DNA of 64,000 bases. Origin: Artemia franciscana (lineage: Eukaryota; Arthropoda; Branchiopoda; Anostraca; Artemiidae). Position 1 is the stretch's first letter; the number at the start of each line of letters is the position of its first letter. The stretch covers positions 35,622,917 through 35,686,916 of the forward strand of contig NC_088872.1 in the NCBI RefSeq assembly GCF_032884065.1. The letters are read 5' to 3'. This document shows positions 53,459 to 64,000 of this stretch, in pieces. Below the pieces are notes generated by a model. It was given only the letters and a program-made list of their open reading frames with translations, did not search any database and had not been told where the DNA came from. Position numbers and translations under genes: made by a program.

Positions 53459-55305
53459 AGAACAAACCACGTTATCATCACTCTTACCCAAGCCACTTTT
53501 TAAAGTAAAATATCGAAATGTATCAGTTATATCATGACTTAAGTTCTAATTTAACGCCACTTATGGTTGTAATCTCTCAAATATGATGTCATTAAAAAGT
53601 GTGCTTGACTACATTTTAGGAAGTCAGTTAACATAATTAATTTAATTATGAAATCATATCATATCTGCAGTTTTTTGTGAAAAGTTACACTTTATTATCT
53701 TTACAATGTTATCTTTTCTTAATCACCGAAGGCAATATATATTATAACTAGATTTCAAATGAGCCCTCAAATAAACCAATATGGCCGTGGAAAATTTTCA
53801 AAACTTCTTGGAAATAATCTTTGAAATATCAATTATCAGCACTTTGTGACATTCAAGCCCTTCTATATTTATGCTCATCATTTCGTTGCACTGCACTTCT
53901 GCGTCAGAACGGATTATTTTGCATATATAAGTTTACCCTGATGGTTTGTGTTTGAGAGGGTTCGACGACAGCTTATAGTACTGCTGATTGTGGATTTGAA
54001 AGTTCAGGAATTGTTTTGTTTTTAAACGTGCAACCACCCTTAAAATCCAAATCAAAGGGGTTAAAATTTATGTTAAAGTTATGTAGCACTTGGATCAGAT
54101 TGACGTTGTGATACTAGATCAGGGGCAGATCTAGGGCAAATCTTGGGGGAGGGACAATGTAACAAGGGTGCCAATGAGAAAAATTTTGCGAGGGGGGCCA
54201 ATGTGACGAAGGTTCCCAATAGTTCATCTGCCAGTGGATGCTATGAATTTATTTCCTGCAGTTTCATCAGTACTTCCATAGAAATATTTAAATCATAAGC
54301 ATTGGGATGGAAAAGACTACTGTTAGGTTGATAAGCTCTACTCGCTAATATAATGCCTCGTTTGGTATCTACCGAACATTATAAATGTGCTAAATGTTTA
54401 AGGCAGTATTTACAAGAAATACAAACTCTTTCAATAGAAATTTTCCTTGTTTCCGAATAATAAGGAAAATAATTTCTTGCATGGGTAGTTTTCAAGTGGT
54501 TTTTGTAAGTTTTAAAAACATGGTATTTAAAAAATGATGCATATACGGACGAAAAATGACGTCAAACATTATAGGTTGCAAACACAAATGCAAAAACATT
54601 ATAGGTTGCAAACACAAATTTATATTAAAACTCAAATCATTATATCTAAAAAAATGACATCATAAAATTCACACAGTCACCAGAGAAAATTGAGGCAGGA
54701 GTAATAGTCTAAAAATGGGAGCTTCTGATTCCTCAAACCTAGGATAATCCTGGATATGATACAAAAATAGACATAAAACACAATGGCGCGTTCTTCTTTA
54801 ATATTACAGTAAACACCTAAGTTGAAATTTAAACCAAACACCCGCATTCTATATTTGGTATCATATATAATATACGAGGACAATTGAGCATTCTTGATAT
54901 TTTTGATAGAACTGTAAAACTTGTGTTCTAGATAGGGCTCTAAGCCATGTTGAATTTAGCGTGAAAATATTATCAGTAAGGTCGAAAAGTAAAGTCTAAG
55001 TTTCGACATTTTAAGATTAAACGTCAAATTTAAACAGAAATTACCTGCAAAACAAGATATTACGTAAATAAATATCGAATGACAAAGTATTTTTGTAAAA
55101 ACCATATAATACAAGAAAAACTTTCTTAGTGTTTTGATTATACATATTTTATAAGTGCAAAAGGATTTTAGTAGTAATCAAATTAAATTAAAACAATTGA
55201 AAATTGATTTGATTAATATTTAAAATCTTTGTGTGATATACATTTTCATTGTCTGTGCATAAGGATAGTTTGAATTTCAAACTATTGCAAAACCGGTGAT
55301 AAAAA
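53459..55305. other. Intergenic interval upstream of the repeat-protein gene
   Basis: AT-rich and without recognised genes. It holds a short tandem pair AACATTATAGGTTGCAAACA at 54564 and 54596, a TGACGTCA at 54558, and GGGGCAGATCTAGGGC-type low-copy sequence at 54121. TATA-like stretches precede 55306 (for example ATTTTATAAG near 55147), but no promoter can be assigned. Confidence 0.45.
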
Positions 55306-57477
55306 ATGATTCTCGAAATAGTAAAGAATTACACATCTTTTTTGTCTTCAAGCGAAAGCGATAGTGATGATGAAGCTAGCTCTTCGAAAGATATTAAAGA
55401 ACCTGGAAAATCCAGTAACAAAGTCTACAATAGCCCCACTATTGGTGCTGGAAATCCAGAAGCATTATCAAAAGAGAGTTCCAGTTTTCATCATAAAAAA
55501 GGTAATATGAAAAGCAAGTTGCTTCCAGAAAAAGCGAAAGTAAAAGTGAGTGGTAGAAGAAACTGTAAACTCCACTTATCTGATAGTGACTCGTCGACTG
55601 ATAGAACTGAGAGTCGACAGACACGAAAAATACCTGTGAAAGAAAAACAACGAAAAAAACGTACCTTAAAGAAACAAAAAAATGAAGATTTTTCATCTTC
55701 TTCCACGAAAGAAAAACAACAGGAAAAGTGTACTTATAAGAAACAAAAAATTGAAGGGGACACTTCTTCAATTTCACAGTTTCGGTTAACTGAAACTGAA
55801 CTGGTAGATCCTAAACGTCAACAGAAACAAAAACTACATGCGAAAGAAAATCAACAGCAGGATCACAACTTAAAGAAGCCAAAAATTGAAGACTATTCAG
55901 CTTCTTCCACGAAAGAAAAACAACGGCGATCTGACACTAACACTAAAACTGATCCGGTGGATCATAATAGTCGACAGAAACGAAAACTACCTGTGAAAGA
56001 AAAACAACGGCAAGAACACAACTTGAAGAATCCAAAAATTGAAGATTATTCAGTTTCCTCCATGATAAATAAAAGCAATATTGAGGATAAGAAACTGGGT
56101 AAAGAAGCTGTGGAGTCGATTAATAGAGCCCGCAATAATCACACTAATGGTGCTGGAAATGAAAATTCTAGTTTTCAGCCTAAAAAAGGTCAGACAAAAA
56201 GTAACTTGTTCCCAGAAGAAGCGAAAATGGAAAAGCATGGGAGAAGACATGATAAACACCACTTATCTGATAGTACCTCAGAATGGGACCTAGCAGTATT
56301 AGACAGCATTGGCACACTTGACGATGCAACTATAGACAATGATAGTCTGCAAAGTGGACCCTTATTAGAAAAAAATATGGAAAATAGAGTCCACAATAAT
56401 CCCACTAATGGTGCTGAAAATGAGAATTCTAGTTTTCAGCCCAAAAAAGCTCAGATGAAAACCGACTTGTTCCCAGAAGAAGCAAACATAAAAAGGCATG
56501 GTAGGTATCATGAACTCCACTTATCTGATAGTAGCTCAGAAGGGGAACTAGCAGCATTGGACAGTATTGGCACACTTGACGATGCAGATAAAGACAATGA
56601 TTGTCTACAAAGTGGACCCTTATTAGAAATAAATATGGAAAATAGAGTCCACAATAATCCCACTAATGGCGCTGAAAATGAGAATGCTAGTTTTCAGCCC
56701 AAAAAAGCTCAGATGAAAACCGACTTGTTCCCAGAAGAAGCAAACATAAAAACGCATGGTAGAAGGTATCATGAACTCCACTTATCTGATAGTAGCTCAG
56801 AAGGGGAACTAGCAGCATTGGACAGTATTGGCACACTTGACGATGCAGATAAAGACAATGATTGTCTACAAAGTGGACCCTTATTAGAAATAAATATGGA
56901 AAATAGAGTCCACAATAATCCCACTAATGGTGCTGAAAATGAGAATTCTAGTTTTCAGCCCAAAAAAGCTCAGATGAAAAGCGACTTGTTCCCAGAACAA
57001 GCGAAAACGAAAAAGCATGGTAGAAGATATGATAAGCACTTATCTGATAGCAGCTCAGAAGAGGAATTAGCAGTATTAGACAGTATTAGCACACTTGACG
57101 ATGCAGATATATACAAAGATTGTCGGCAAAGTAGACCCTTACTAGAAATAAATATGGAAAATAAAAGCTCTTCAAATATTCGTAAAGATAAAGCACATCT
57201 TGATAAACTTTTGAACAACTTGTATTTTATTCAGGAAAAAATAGCTGATTGTGACAAGCAGCTAACCGAAAAAAAACCATCTAGTGGAGAGAGAAAACCA
57301 TTATCTAGTAGAGGAGAAAAGTTGAGAAAAGGAGCAAAATCGAATGAAGAAGCAAAGGAAAATATTAGGCAGTACAACAAAAATAAATCATATCTCGAGC
57401 AACTTTTAAAAAGACTGTATGAATATGAAGATGAAAGAAGGGAAATAGAAGAAAAAATCTTAACTCTAAGTAAATGA
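55306..57477 (+). CDS. Unrecognised 723-residue repeat-rich hydrophilic protein
   Basis: A single uninterrupted frame, ATG to TGA, with no family I recognise. N-terminal part (1-270): a serine/acidic start (SSSESDSDDEASSS), then at least three basic modules built on KLPVKEKQRQEHNLKNPKIE-like sequence, lysine-rich and resembling nuclear localisation signals. Middle (282-620): four tandem repeats of 86-87 residues, each with NPTNGAENENSSFQPKKAQM, LFPEEA, a GRR-H motif, HLSDSSSEGELAALDSIGTL and DDAD. C-terminal 90 residues are predicted helical coiled coil (LDKLLNNLYFIQEKIADCDK and LEQLLKRLYEYEDERREIEE). No signal peptide or membrane segment. SDS(S/D)(S/E)E clusters are good casein kinase 2 sites. 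A nuclear scaffold or chromatin-type role would be a guess. The 2.2-kb open frame amid decayed repeats and its repeat length in multiples of 3 argue for selection. Confidence 0.8.
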   Translation: MILEIVKNYTSFLSSSESDSDDEASSSKDIKEPGKSSNKVYNSPTIGAGNPEALSKESSSFHHKKGNMKSKLLPEKAKVKVSGRRNCKLHLSDSDSSTDRTESRQTRKIPVKEKQRKKRTLKKQKNEDFSSSSTKEKQQEKCTYKKQKIEGDTSSISQFRLTETELVDPKRQQKQKLHAKENQQQDHNLKKPKIEDYSASSTKEKQRRSDTNTKTDPVDHNSRQKRKLPVKEKQRQEHNLKNPKIEDYSVSSMINKSNIEDKKLGKEAVESINRARNNHTNGAGNENSSFQPKKGQTKSNLFPEEAKMEKHGRRHDKHHLSDSTSEWDLAVLDSIGTLDDATIDNDSLQSGPLLEKNMENRVHNNPTNGAENENSSFQPKKAQMKTDLFPEEANIKRHGRYHELHLSDSSSEGELAALDSIGTLDDADKDNDCLQSGPLLEINMENRVHNNPTNGAENENASFQPKKAQMKTDLFPEEANIKTHGRRYHELHLSDSSSEGELAALDSIGTLDDADKDNDCLQSGPLLEINMENRVHNNPTNGAENENSSFQPKKAQMKSDLFPEQAKTKKHGRRYDKHLSDSSSEEELAVLDSISTLDDADIYKDCRQSRPLLEINMENKSSSNIRKDKAHLDKLLNNLYFIQEKIADCDKQLTEKKPSSGERKPLSSRGEKLRKGAKSNEEAKENIRQYNKNKSYLEQLLKRLYEYEDERREIEEKILTLSK
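56149..57160 (+). repeat. Four in-frame tandem repeats of 258-261 bp
   Basis: Units start GGTGCTGGAAATG at 56149 and GG(T/C)GCTGAAAATG at 56410, 56668 and 56929, spacings 261, 258 and 261 bp. Units 2 and 3 are almost identical in DNA and so recently copied; units 1 and 4 are more diverged. All indels keep the frame. Confidence 0.95.
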
Positions 57478-57589
57478 TGATCACGGCACACAGTAACTAA
57501 AATATGGCCTGAAATCCTCTAAAATGCCATCGGATCGAAAATGTGCTTTCAAGAAACCAAACTTGCAAAACCGTTTGTAGGTTCCGTCA

Positions 57590-58020
57590 AGCTAGGTTTT
57601 TCAGGTGGGTAGGCTGGGTTAAGATGGGACAGGGCGGGTGTGTTTTTAGGTTAGGCAATACTATAGTAGGCTAGGTTAGTACGGGGTAAGGCTACGTTAG
57701 AATGGGGTTGGGTAGGAAGGGTAGGTTAGGCTTAGTAAGGCAAGTTTTAGTTAGGATAGGTTGGGCTAGGTTAAGTTAAATTAAGTTAACTAGAAGTAGT
57801 TGTTAAGTTTGGCGGGAATAGGATAGGTTAAGTTAGGACGAGGTTGGGCGAGTGGTTAGAATAAGATGGGGTTGAAGCTTTTAGGTTAGGTGGGTCTAGG
57901 TTATGCTAGGATGGGCTAAATCTAGGTTAGGATGGGATTGGGTGGCTGGTTAGTTTATGTTAGGTTTACTAAGGCTAGGTTTAGTTAGGCTATGTTTAGT
58001 AAAGCTAGGTTAAGTTAGAT
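57590..58020 (+). repeat. Degenerate TTAGG-type tract, left part
   Basis: Stretch made largely of five-base words GGTTA, GGCTA, GGTTG and GATTA, for example TAGGTTAGGCTTAGTAAGG. TTAGG is the arthropod telomere unit, and the 5-base phase is visible although no long perfect run remains. Confidence 0.75.
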
Positions 58021-58450
58021 TAAAAAAAAAACAAGTTTTTTTAACTGAAAGTAAGGAGCGACATTAAAACTTAAAACGAACAGAAATTACTTCATATATG
58101 AAAGGGACTGGTCCCTCCTAAACGCCCTGCTCCTTACGCTAAAGTTTGACACTTTCTCTCAACTTTACTTTTTAAAACAGTAAAAAGATAGGAGCTTGAA
58201 ATTTCTACAGTATGGTTTCCTGATGCGCTAAATCTGATGGTATGATTTTCCTCAAGATTCTATGACTTTTAGGGGGTGTTTCCCCCTATTTTCTAAAATA
58301 AGGCGAATTTTCTCAGGCTCGTAACTTTTGATGGGTAAGACAGAACTTGATACAATACAGCTATTGGTATCAAAATTCCGTTTTTTAAAGTTTTGGTTAC
58401 TGTTGAGGCGGGTCGCTCCTTACCACAGTTCGTTACCACGAACTGTTTGA
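58021..58450 (+). repeat. R1 dispersed repeat, compact copy with both ends
   Basis: Inserted cleanly in the TTAGG-like tract. The left end is poly(A), AAGTTTTTTTAACTGAAAG and TAAGGAGCGACATTAAAAC; the right end is GGTCGCTCCTTACCACAG with the hairpin (arms ACAGTTCGT and ACGAACTGT) and TTTGA at 58450. About 430 bp. The subterminal GTAAGGAGCGAC is inverted at the two ends. No coding capacity. Confidence 0.9.
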
Positions 58451-59040
58451 TTAGGTTAAGTAGTAGTAGTGTTTTTAAGCTAGGCTGAGATGGGTTAAAT
58501 TAGGACGGGGTTGGGCGGGTGGTTAGGCTAAGATGGGGTTATGTTAGGACGGAGTTGGGGTGTTGGTGGGTTGGTCTTTAGTGGGTAGGTAGGTTAGGCT
58601 AGGTTAGAATAGAGTATTGTGAGTGGATAGGCTTGGCTAGGTTTACTTAAGCTAAGTTAAGTTAGATTAGGTTAACCAATAGTAGTTTTAAGGTTAGGCT
58701 GGGATTTGAAAGGTTAAGATAGAGCGGGGTTCGACGGGTGGTTAGGCTATGATGGGGTTAGGTTAGAACGGGGTTGGGGTGCTGATGTGGGTCTTTTGCT
58801 GTTGGGTAAATTAGGCTAGTTAGATTGGGCTATTTTGAGTGGGTAGGGTAGGTTAGGATAGGGTGGGTGTTTTTTTTTTATATTTATGGCTAGGCCTAGT
58901 AAAGCTAGGTTTTGTTAGGTTAGGCTAGGTTAAAATGGGGTTAGGCGGATGAGTTTAGTTAGGCTAGGCTAAGATAGGGTTGAGTTGGGTGGGTAGGTTA
59001 GGGGGGGGGGGGTTCTTAGGTTCGATAAAGCTAGATTTTG
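58451..59040 (+). repeat. Degenerate TTAGG-type tract, right part
   Basis: Continues the five-base words after the R1 insertion, for example GGTAGGTTAGGCTAGGTTAG near 58589, with longer-period echoes (GGTTAGGCTAAGATGGGGTT at 58523 and similar at 58738). Confidence 0.75.
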
Positions 59041-59049
59041 TTAAGTTTT

Positions 59050-59420
59050 ACTTGAAATGTACTTTCAAGAAGATGACGAGTCGTCTTGTCTCACGATGGT
59101 AATAGAACAAGCAATAAAAGCGCAAGTGAGGGTAAAACAGGATAAAAACCTACAGACTCCAATAATAGAATCGTGGATGAAATAGAGAGAAATTCATGCA
59201 GGGCAGGTTCATCAGTTACTGCAGTGGAACAGACGGCCAATTTCACTAAAAACAAAAGATATCCTCTTCATTTCAAGACAGATCGCGAGCAAAAGGAAGG
59301 TCTCGTAAGGCGAGGTTCGAAATGGAAAAAAAGAAACAAGATGATCAAAATAAGAGACATAATAACACAGATTTCCTACAGGGTTATGTATAAGGTCTAC
59401 AAGGTCTTGAAGTCATAGTA
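59050..59420 (+). pseudogene. Possible fragment related to the repeat-rich protein
   Basis: GATGACGAGTCGTCTTGTC followed by AGCAATAAAAGCGCAAGTGA echoes GATGACTCGTCAATAC and AGCAATAAAAGCGCTAGCGA in the inverted relative (peptide SNKSASE). A frame of 81 codons follows (59173-59418), basic and lysine-rich, without clear similarity. The relation rests on a short block only. Confidence 0.4.
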
Positions 59421-59869
59421 GAGAAGACAACTATGAGAGAGATAGGATATACAAGGCTTAAACATCCTTGTGGAGAGCTCAAAATCGTCTAATTACTCAG
59501 AAACCTTTTATCGATAGCTTTTCTAAGAATTTTTTTCTTTACATGCAAGTTATATATTATATTATATAGAGCAGAAAAAAGTCAAAATTCTAGTTTTCTG
59601 GATATCAAAATTATTTATTTTCCTATCTATCCTAAGTTTGGATATCCTAAGTTGATTTCTATCTTGTGCTTGTTTTTTTGAAGGTGAAGTTTTTGCCCAA
59701 ACTTTGGATATATATCTATATAGAGAATAACATCTTCTCAATTCTTTTTTGGCACAGAAAATGGTAATTTTAGCAAAACAAGGCGACATGAGCGAAGAGT
59801 CCTCTTCTTGATACCCCTGTCAGCGTTAGCAGAGCAGCTAATATTCGCTTCAAAGTAAGTGAGGAGGAC
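59421..59869. other. Unassigned interval
   Basis: AT-rich, no gene or repeat recognised. Confidence 0.5.
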
Positions 59870-60560
59870 TTGGGATCTAGATAAAACTACCAAAATATGG
59901 GAGAGTCTACCCATACCTCAATCCCCGGTCTTTACGCTAAAATCTTATTGTTATCCAAAAATACAAGGCCCTTGGTTTGAGCAGTCTCTCTTTTATGACC
60001 AAAAGTCGAACTAGCCTAAAAAAGGAGGATTGATGAAGAGGCACCACACCCCACTCCTCATACGCAAAAAGTGCGACCTTTTGACCAAAAGTGAAACTAG
60101 CTTAAAAAAGGGGGATTGAGGAAGGGGCAGCCAACCCCACCCCATACGAAGAATAATTTCTGTTGATTTTAAGTGTTAATGTTGTTCCTTACTTTAAGTA
60201 AACAAAGCCCGTTTTTATTTAATATCTAACCCCTTATCAGACCAAGACAAGAAATCCCTTTTCATTCCCCAGGAAACTTTTCTCCCACGAAAAATTCCCT
60301 CAGCTTCCCCAAAAAACATGCGTATTTTGCATAACTTACGGCCCTTTCTTCAGGAACTATTGGGATCAATGGCATCTCCAAAGGCATAGTAAAAGGACCT
60401 TTCCACTATTTTGGCTAAAATGGTTATCTCAAAATTTTGATCAGATGCAAGTTGGGTCTGTTAGGGGGACTAGTTGCCCTTCATTCTTTTCGGCAATTTA
60501 TGAAAATACTACATTTTTCGTGTGTATAACAACAATCCAGATACCCAATAGCTTTGGTAA
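59870..60560 (+). repeat. R1 dispersed repeat, strongly diverged copy
   Basis: Contains CGGTCTTTACGCTAAAATCT, GAATAATTTCTGTTGATTTT, a GTTGTTCCTTACTTTAAGTA block and TGGTTATCTCAAAATTTTGA in R1 order. A duplicated GACCAAAAGT(C/G)(G/A)AACTAGC block lies at 59998 and 60082. Confidence 0.65.
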
Positions 60561-60994
60561 AATTCATTTGCCCCACCATCCTCCTTACTATCTTTTCGTG
60601 TTTGATAGCTAGAAAGTAAGTCTTTGATTCATAATTGCTTCACATTAAATGCTACACATTGCAGCAGATAATTACATTAATGATTTCTATACCAAGGAAA
60701 CGACCTTCGCCAGTGATTATTATTCGTTCAATAAGACAATGATCTGTTTCTGCAGCGGAAAACTATCTAGATAGATCACGAACTTTGAAAAAATTCGACT
60801 TTGAAAATCCATCCTCGAGTCTGAGTCAAAACGATAAAAACGATCTAGGTAGGTAAAAACTTTGAAAAAATCGACTTAGAAAACGCATGCTCGAATCTGA
60901 ATCTTATTTTTAATCAACTGCACCATAGACAGGAAATACGCGGCATCAAAATCATAGATGCTTTCAAAACAAGTTTTTACAAGATTTTCGACAC

Positions 60995-61138
60995 TTGGCA
61001 AGGTATCAAAACTAGTTTTACTGACGGGAAGTTCATTTTATTGCTCTTTTTAGATTCCGAAGGACATCATACTTAGGAATCCAATAAAATAATAAAATGA
61101 ACTTCCCTTCAGTAAAACAAGTGTTGATACCTCGCCAA
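60995..61138. repeat. Hairpin with 48-base arms
   Basis: The left arm 60995-61042 (TTGGCAAGGTATCAAAACTA and GAAGTTCATTTTATT) and the right arm 61091-61138 (AATAAAATGAACTTCCCTTC and GTTGATACCTCGCC) are complementary with few mismatches; the loop is 48 bases. No coding content. Confidence 0.85.
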
Positions 61139-61494
61139 ACACCTTTGCTAATCCATCTTTGATGCAGCACGAAGATTGAAAAAAAAAAAAACGAGATTGC
61201 AAAAACTGCTAAAAAAAGAAAAACCAAATATAAAAAACCATGGAGAACAACAATAAACCTGAAAGTAGAATCAACCAACGGTAAAACCTATTATGTTAGA
61301 TGTACTTCGCGACCTGGAGCCACTTGCCCCCATATCTTTATTTCATTGACTTCGTAGTGTATATTATGTATAGTCGGATACTCGACCCACACCATTTAGA
61401 TAGATACTTAAAAAGACCACCCAGGGCATAGTATTAGGTTCTTGATCCATTCCACCAAGTTTTACTCACCTAAGACAAGTACTTGATAAGAAAG
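61139..61494. other. Unassigned interval
   Basis: AT-rich, no recognised feature. Confidence 0.5.
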
Positions 61495-64000
61495 ATAAAC
61501 AAGAGCTAAGAGCTCAAATGGCACTTGTGACGAGGCGAGAAGAGCTAAGAGCCAAGAGATCATATGGTATGAGCTCTAACAAAATTCTATGAATCAATAG
61601 ATTGATTTAAAAAGGAAAATAAGAGGTTTAATGCCGGTCAGGATTTAAAATAAGAGCTCTGAGTCATGATGTCCTTCTAAATATCAGAATTCATTAAGGT
61701 CCGATCACCCACTCGTAAGTTATAGATACCTAATTTTTCTAATTTTTCCTCTCCCTTTAGCCCCCAGATGGTCGAATCTGGGAAAACGACTTTATCAAGT
61801 CAAATTGTGCAGCTCCCTGACACGCCTACCAATTTTCATCGTCCTAACTCGTCCAGAAGCACCAAACTCGCCAAATCACTGAACCCCTCCCCCAACTCCT
61901 CCAAAGAGAGCGAATCTAGTACGATTCTGTCAATCACGTATCAAGGACATTTGTTTATTCTATCCACCAAGCTTCATCCGATTTCTCCACTCCAAGTGTT
62001 TTTCCAAGATTTCCCCCTCCAACTCCCCCCAATGTCAAAAGATCTGGTCGGGATTTGGAATAATAGCTCTGAGACATGAAATCCTTCTAAAAATCAAATT
62101 TTTTTAAGATCCGATCATCTATTCGTAAGATAAAAATACCTCAATTTTCATGTTTCCTAGAATTCCAGTTTCCACCTCCAACTCCCCCCAATGTCACAGG
62201 ATCTGGTCGGAATTTAAAATTAGAACTTTAAAGCACAAGATCCTTCTAAATATCAAATTTCATTAAGATCTGGTCACCCTTTCGTAAGTTACAAATACCT
62301 CAATTTTCAAAATTACCCCCCCCCCCAATTCCACCAAAGAGAGCCGATCCGGTCCGGTTATGTCAGTCATGTATCTTAGACAGCTTTCTATTCTTCCCAT
62401 CCAATTTCATCCTGATCTCACCGCTTTAAGTATTTTCTAAGATTTCCGGTCCCCCAACTGCCGCCCCCCCCCAATTACGCTTGGTCCAGTTGAGATTTAA
62501 AATAAGAAATCTGAGTTACGAGGTCCTTCTAAATATGAAGTTTCATGAAGATCCGATCACTCCTTCGTAAGTTAAAAATACGTAATTTTTTCTTATTATT
62601 CAGAATTAACCCCTCCCCCAACTACCCCAAAGAGAGCAGATCCGTTCCGGTTATGTCAATCATGTATCTAGGACTTGTGATTATTTTTCCCACCAAGTTT
62701 CATCCCGATCCCTCCACTCTAAGCGTTTTCAAAGTTTTAGGTTTCCCCCTCCCAACTCCCCCCCAATGCCACCGGATCCGGTCGGGATTTAAAATAAGAG
62801 CTCTGAAACACGATATTCTTCTAAATATCAAATTTCATTGAGATCCGATCACCCGTTCGTAAGTTAAAAAAACCTCATTTTTTTCTAATTTTTCAGAAAT
62901 AACCCCCCCCCCAACTACCCCAAAGAGAGCGGATCCGTTCCGTTTATATCAATCATGTATCTAGGACTTGTGTTTATTTTTCCCACCAAGTTTCATCCCG
63001 ATCCCTCCACTCTAAGTGTTTTCAAGTTTTAGGTTTCCCCCTCCCAAATCCCCCTCAATGTCACCAGATACGGTGGGGATTTAAAATAAGAGCTCTAAGG
63101 CACGATATCCTTCTAAACATAAAATTTCATTGAGATCCGATAACCCGTTCGTAAGTTAAAAATACTTAATTTTTTCTAATTTTTCAGAATTACCCCGCAC
63201 CCCCCCTAACTACCCCAAAGAGAGCGGATCCGTTCCAATTATGTCAATCATGTATCTGGGACTCGTGCTTATTTTTCCCATCAAGTTTCATCCCGATCCC
63301 TCCACTCTAAGTGTTTTCCAAGATTATAGGTTTCCCCCCTCCAACTCCCCCAATGTCATCAGATCCGGTCGGGAATTAAAATAAGAGCTCTGAGACACAA
63401 TATCATTCCAAACATCAAACTTCATTAAGATCCCATCACCCGCTCATAAGTTAAAAATACTTCATTTTTTATATTTTTTCCGAATTAACCCCTCCCCCAA
63501 CTACCCCAAAGAGAGCGGATCCGTTCCGGTTATGTCAATCATGTATCTAGGACTTGTGATTATTTTTCCCACCAAGTTTCATCCCGATCCCTCCACTCTA
63601 AGCGTTTTCAAAGTTTTAGGTTTCCCCCTCCCAGCCCCCCCCAATGTCACCAGATCCGGTCGAGATTTAAAATAAGAGCTCTGAGACACGATATCCTTCG
63701 AAATATCAAATTTCATTGAGATCCGATCACCCGTTCGTAACTTAAAAATGCCCCATTTTTTCTAATTTTTCAGAAATAACCCCCCCCCCCCCAACTAAAC
63801 CAAAGAGAGCGGATCCGTTCTGTTTATGTCAATCATTTATCTAGGACTTGTGTTTATTTTTCCCACCAAGTTTCATCCCGATCCCTCCACTTTAAGTGTT
63901 TTCCAAGTTTTAGGTTTCCCCCTCCCAAATCCCCCCACCATGTCAGCAGATCCGGTCGGGATTTAATATAAGAGCTCTAAGAGACGATATCCTTCTAAAC
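61495..64000 (+). repeat. R2 tandem array, continuing past the window
   Basis: Starts with an end module AACAAGAGCTAAGAGCTC and GGCACTTGTGACGAGG (61499-61537), passes a variant unit with CCTACCAATTTTCATCGTCC, then regular core units. The landmark AAAGAGAGC starts at 62336, 62629, 62922, 63217, 63508 and 63802, giving periods of 293, 293, 295, 291 and 294. Units share a poly(C) tract of variable length, GGTTATGTCAATCATGTATC and AAGTTTCATCCCGATCCCTC. The period is not a multiple of 3, so the recurring open frames are not one coding array. Confidence 0.95.

Noticed and set aside
55439..55777. - strand frames over the repeat-rich protein (also 56050-57491)
   Set aside because: Phenylalanine/leucine/serine-rich complements of lysine-rich coding sequence.

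Overview
The window is arthropod nuclear DNA, most probably from a brine shrimp (Artemia). Genes are spliced with GT-AG introns and the DNA is AT-rich and crowded with decayed transposons. A decayed histone H2A/H4 pair sits beside a 5S rRNA copy, a linkage known from Artemia, and degenerate TTAGG-type (arthropod telomere-like) tracts are present. There are no prokaryotic features. The species is an inference.

The main host gene occupies the left end: a HURP/DLGAP5-family (Drosophila Mars) mitotic spindle protein on the + strand, running in from before base 1 and ending at 12241 in six visible exons (906 codons including the stop). Its 3' part, from the last bases of exon 4 through exons 5 and 6 and about 3.2 kb of flank (8907-15500), occurs again at 34661-42651. 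Both copied exons keep their frame, splice sites and stop.

Between the copies (15500-34660) lies a transposon graveyard: a 302-bp foldback, long copies of a dispersed repeat called R1 here, a frameshifted p23 co-chaperone pseudogene, nested hAT elements, an R1 copy hit first by a tRNA-derived SINE and then by a short-LTR gypsy-type element, a modular repeat called R2 here (about 293-bp units) and a non-LTR element with ORF1 and endonuclease. From 42650 to 51490 follow a 166-bp hAT MITE, the histone/5S relic, a Helitron Rep fragment with an HUH motif and three CRE palindromes, a LINE reverse transcriptase piece, a DUF4371-type hAT transposase piece, R2 and R1.

The second likely host gene is a single-exon 723-residue hydrophilic protein (55306-57477) with four 86-87-residue internal repeats and a C-terminal coiled coil. 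I do not recognise its family. A broken relative lies on the opposite strand at 51514-52545, and a weaker piece may lie at 59050-59420. TTAGG-like tracts split by an R1 copy follow, and the right edge is an R2 array that continues past the window.

The best candidates for new biology are the duplicated HURP terminal exons, the repeat-rich protein and its inverted relative, and the architecture of R1 (terminal hairpin) and R2 (end modules around a variable tandem core). Coordinates of exons and terminal repeats were read base by base; edges of old repeats are good to a few tens of bases.
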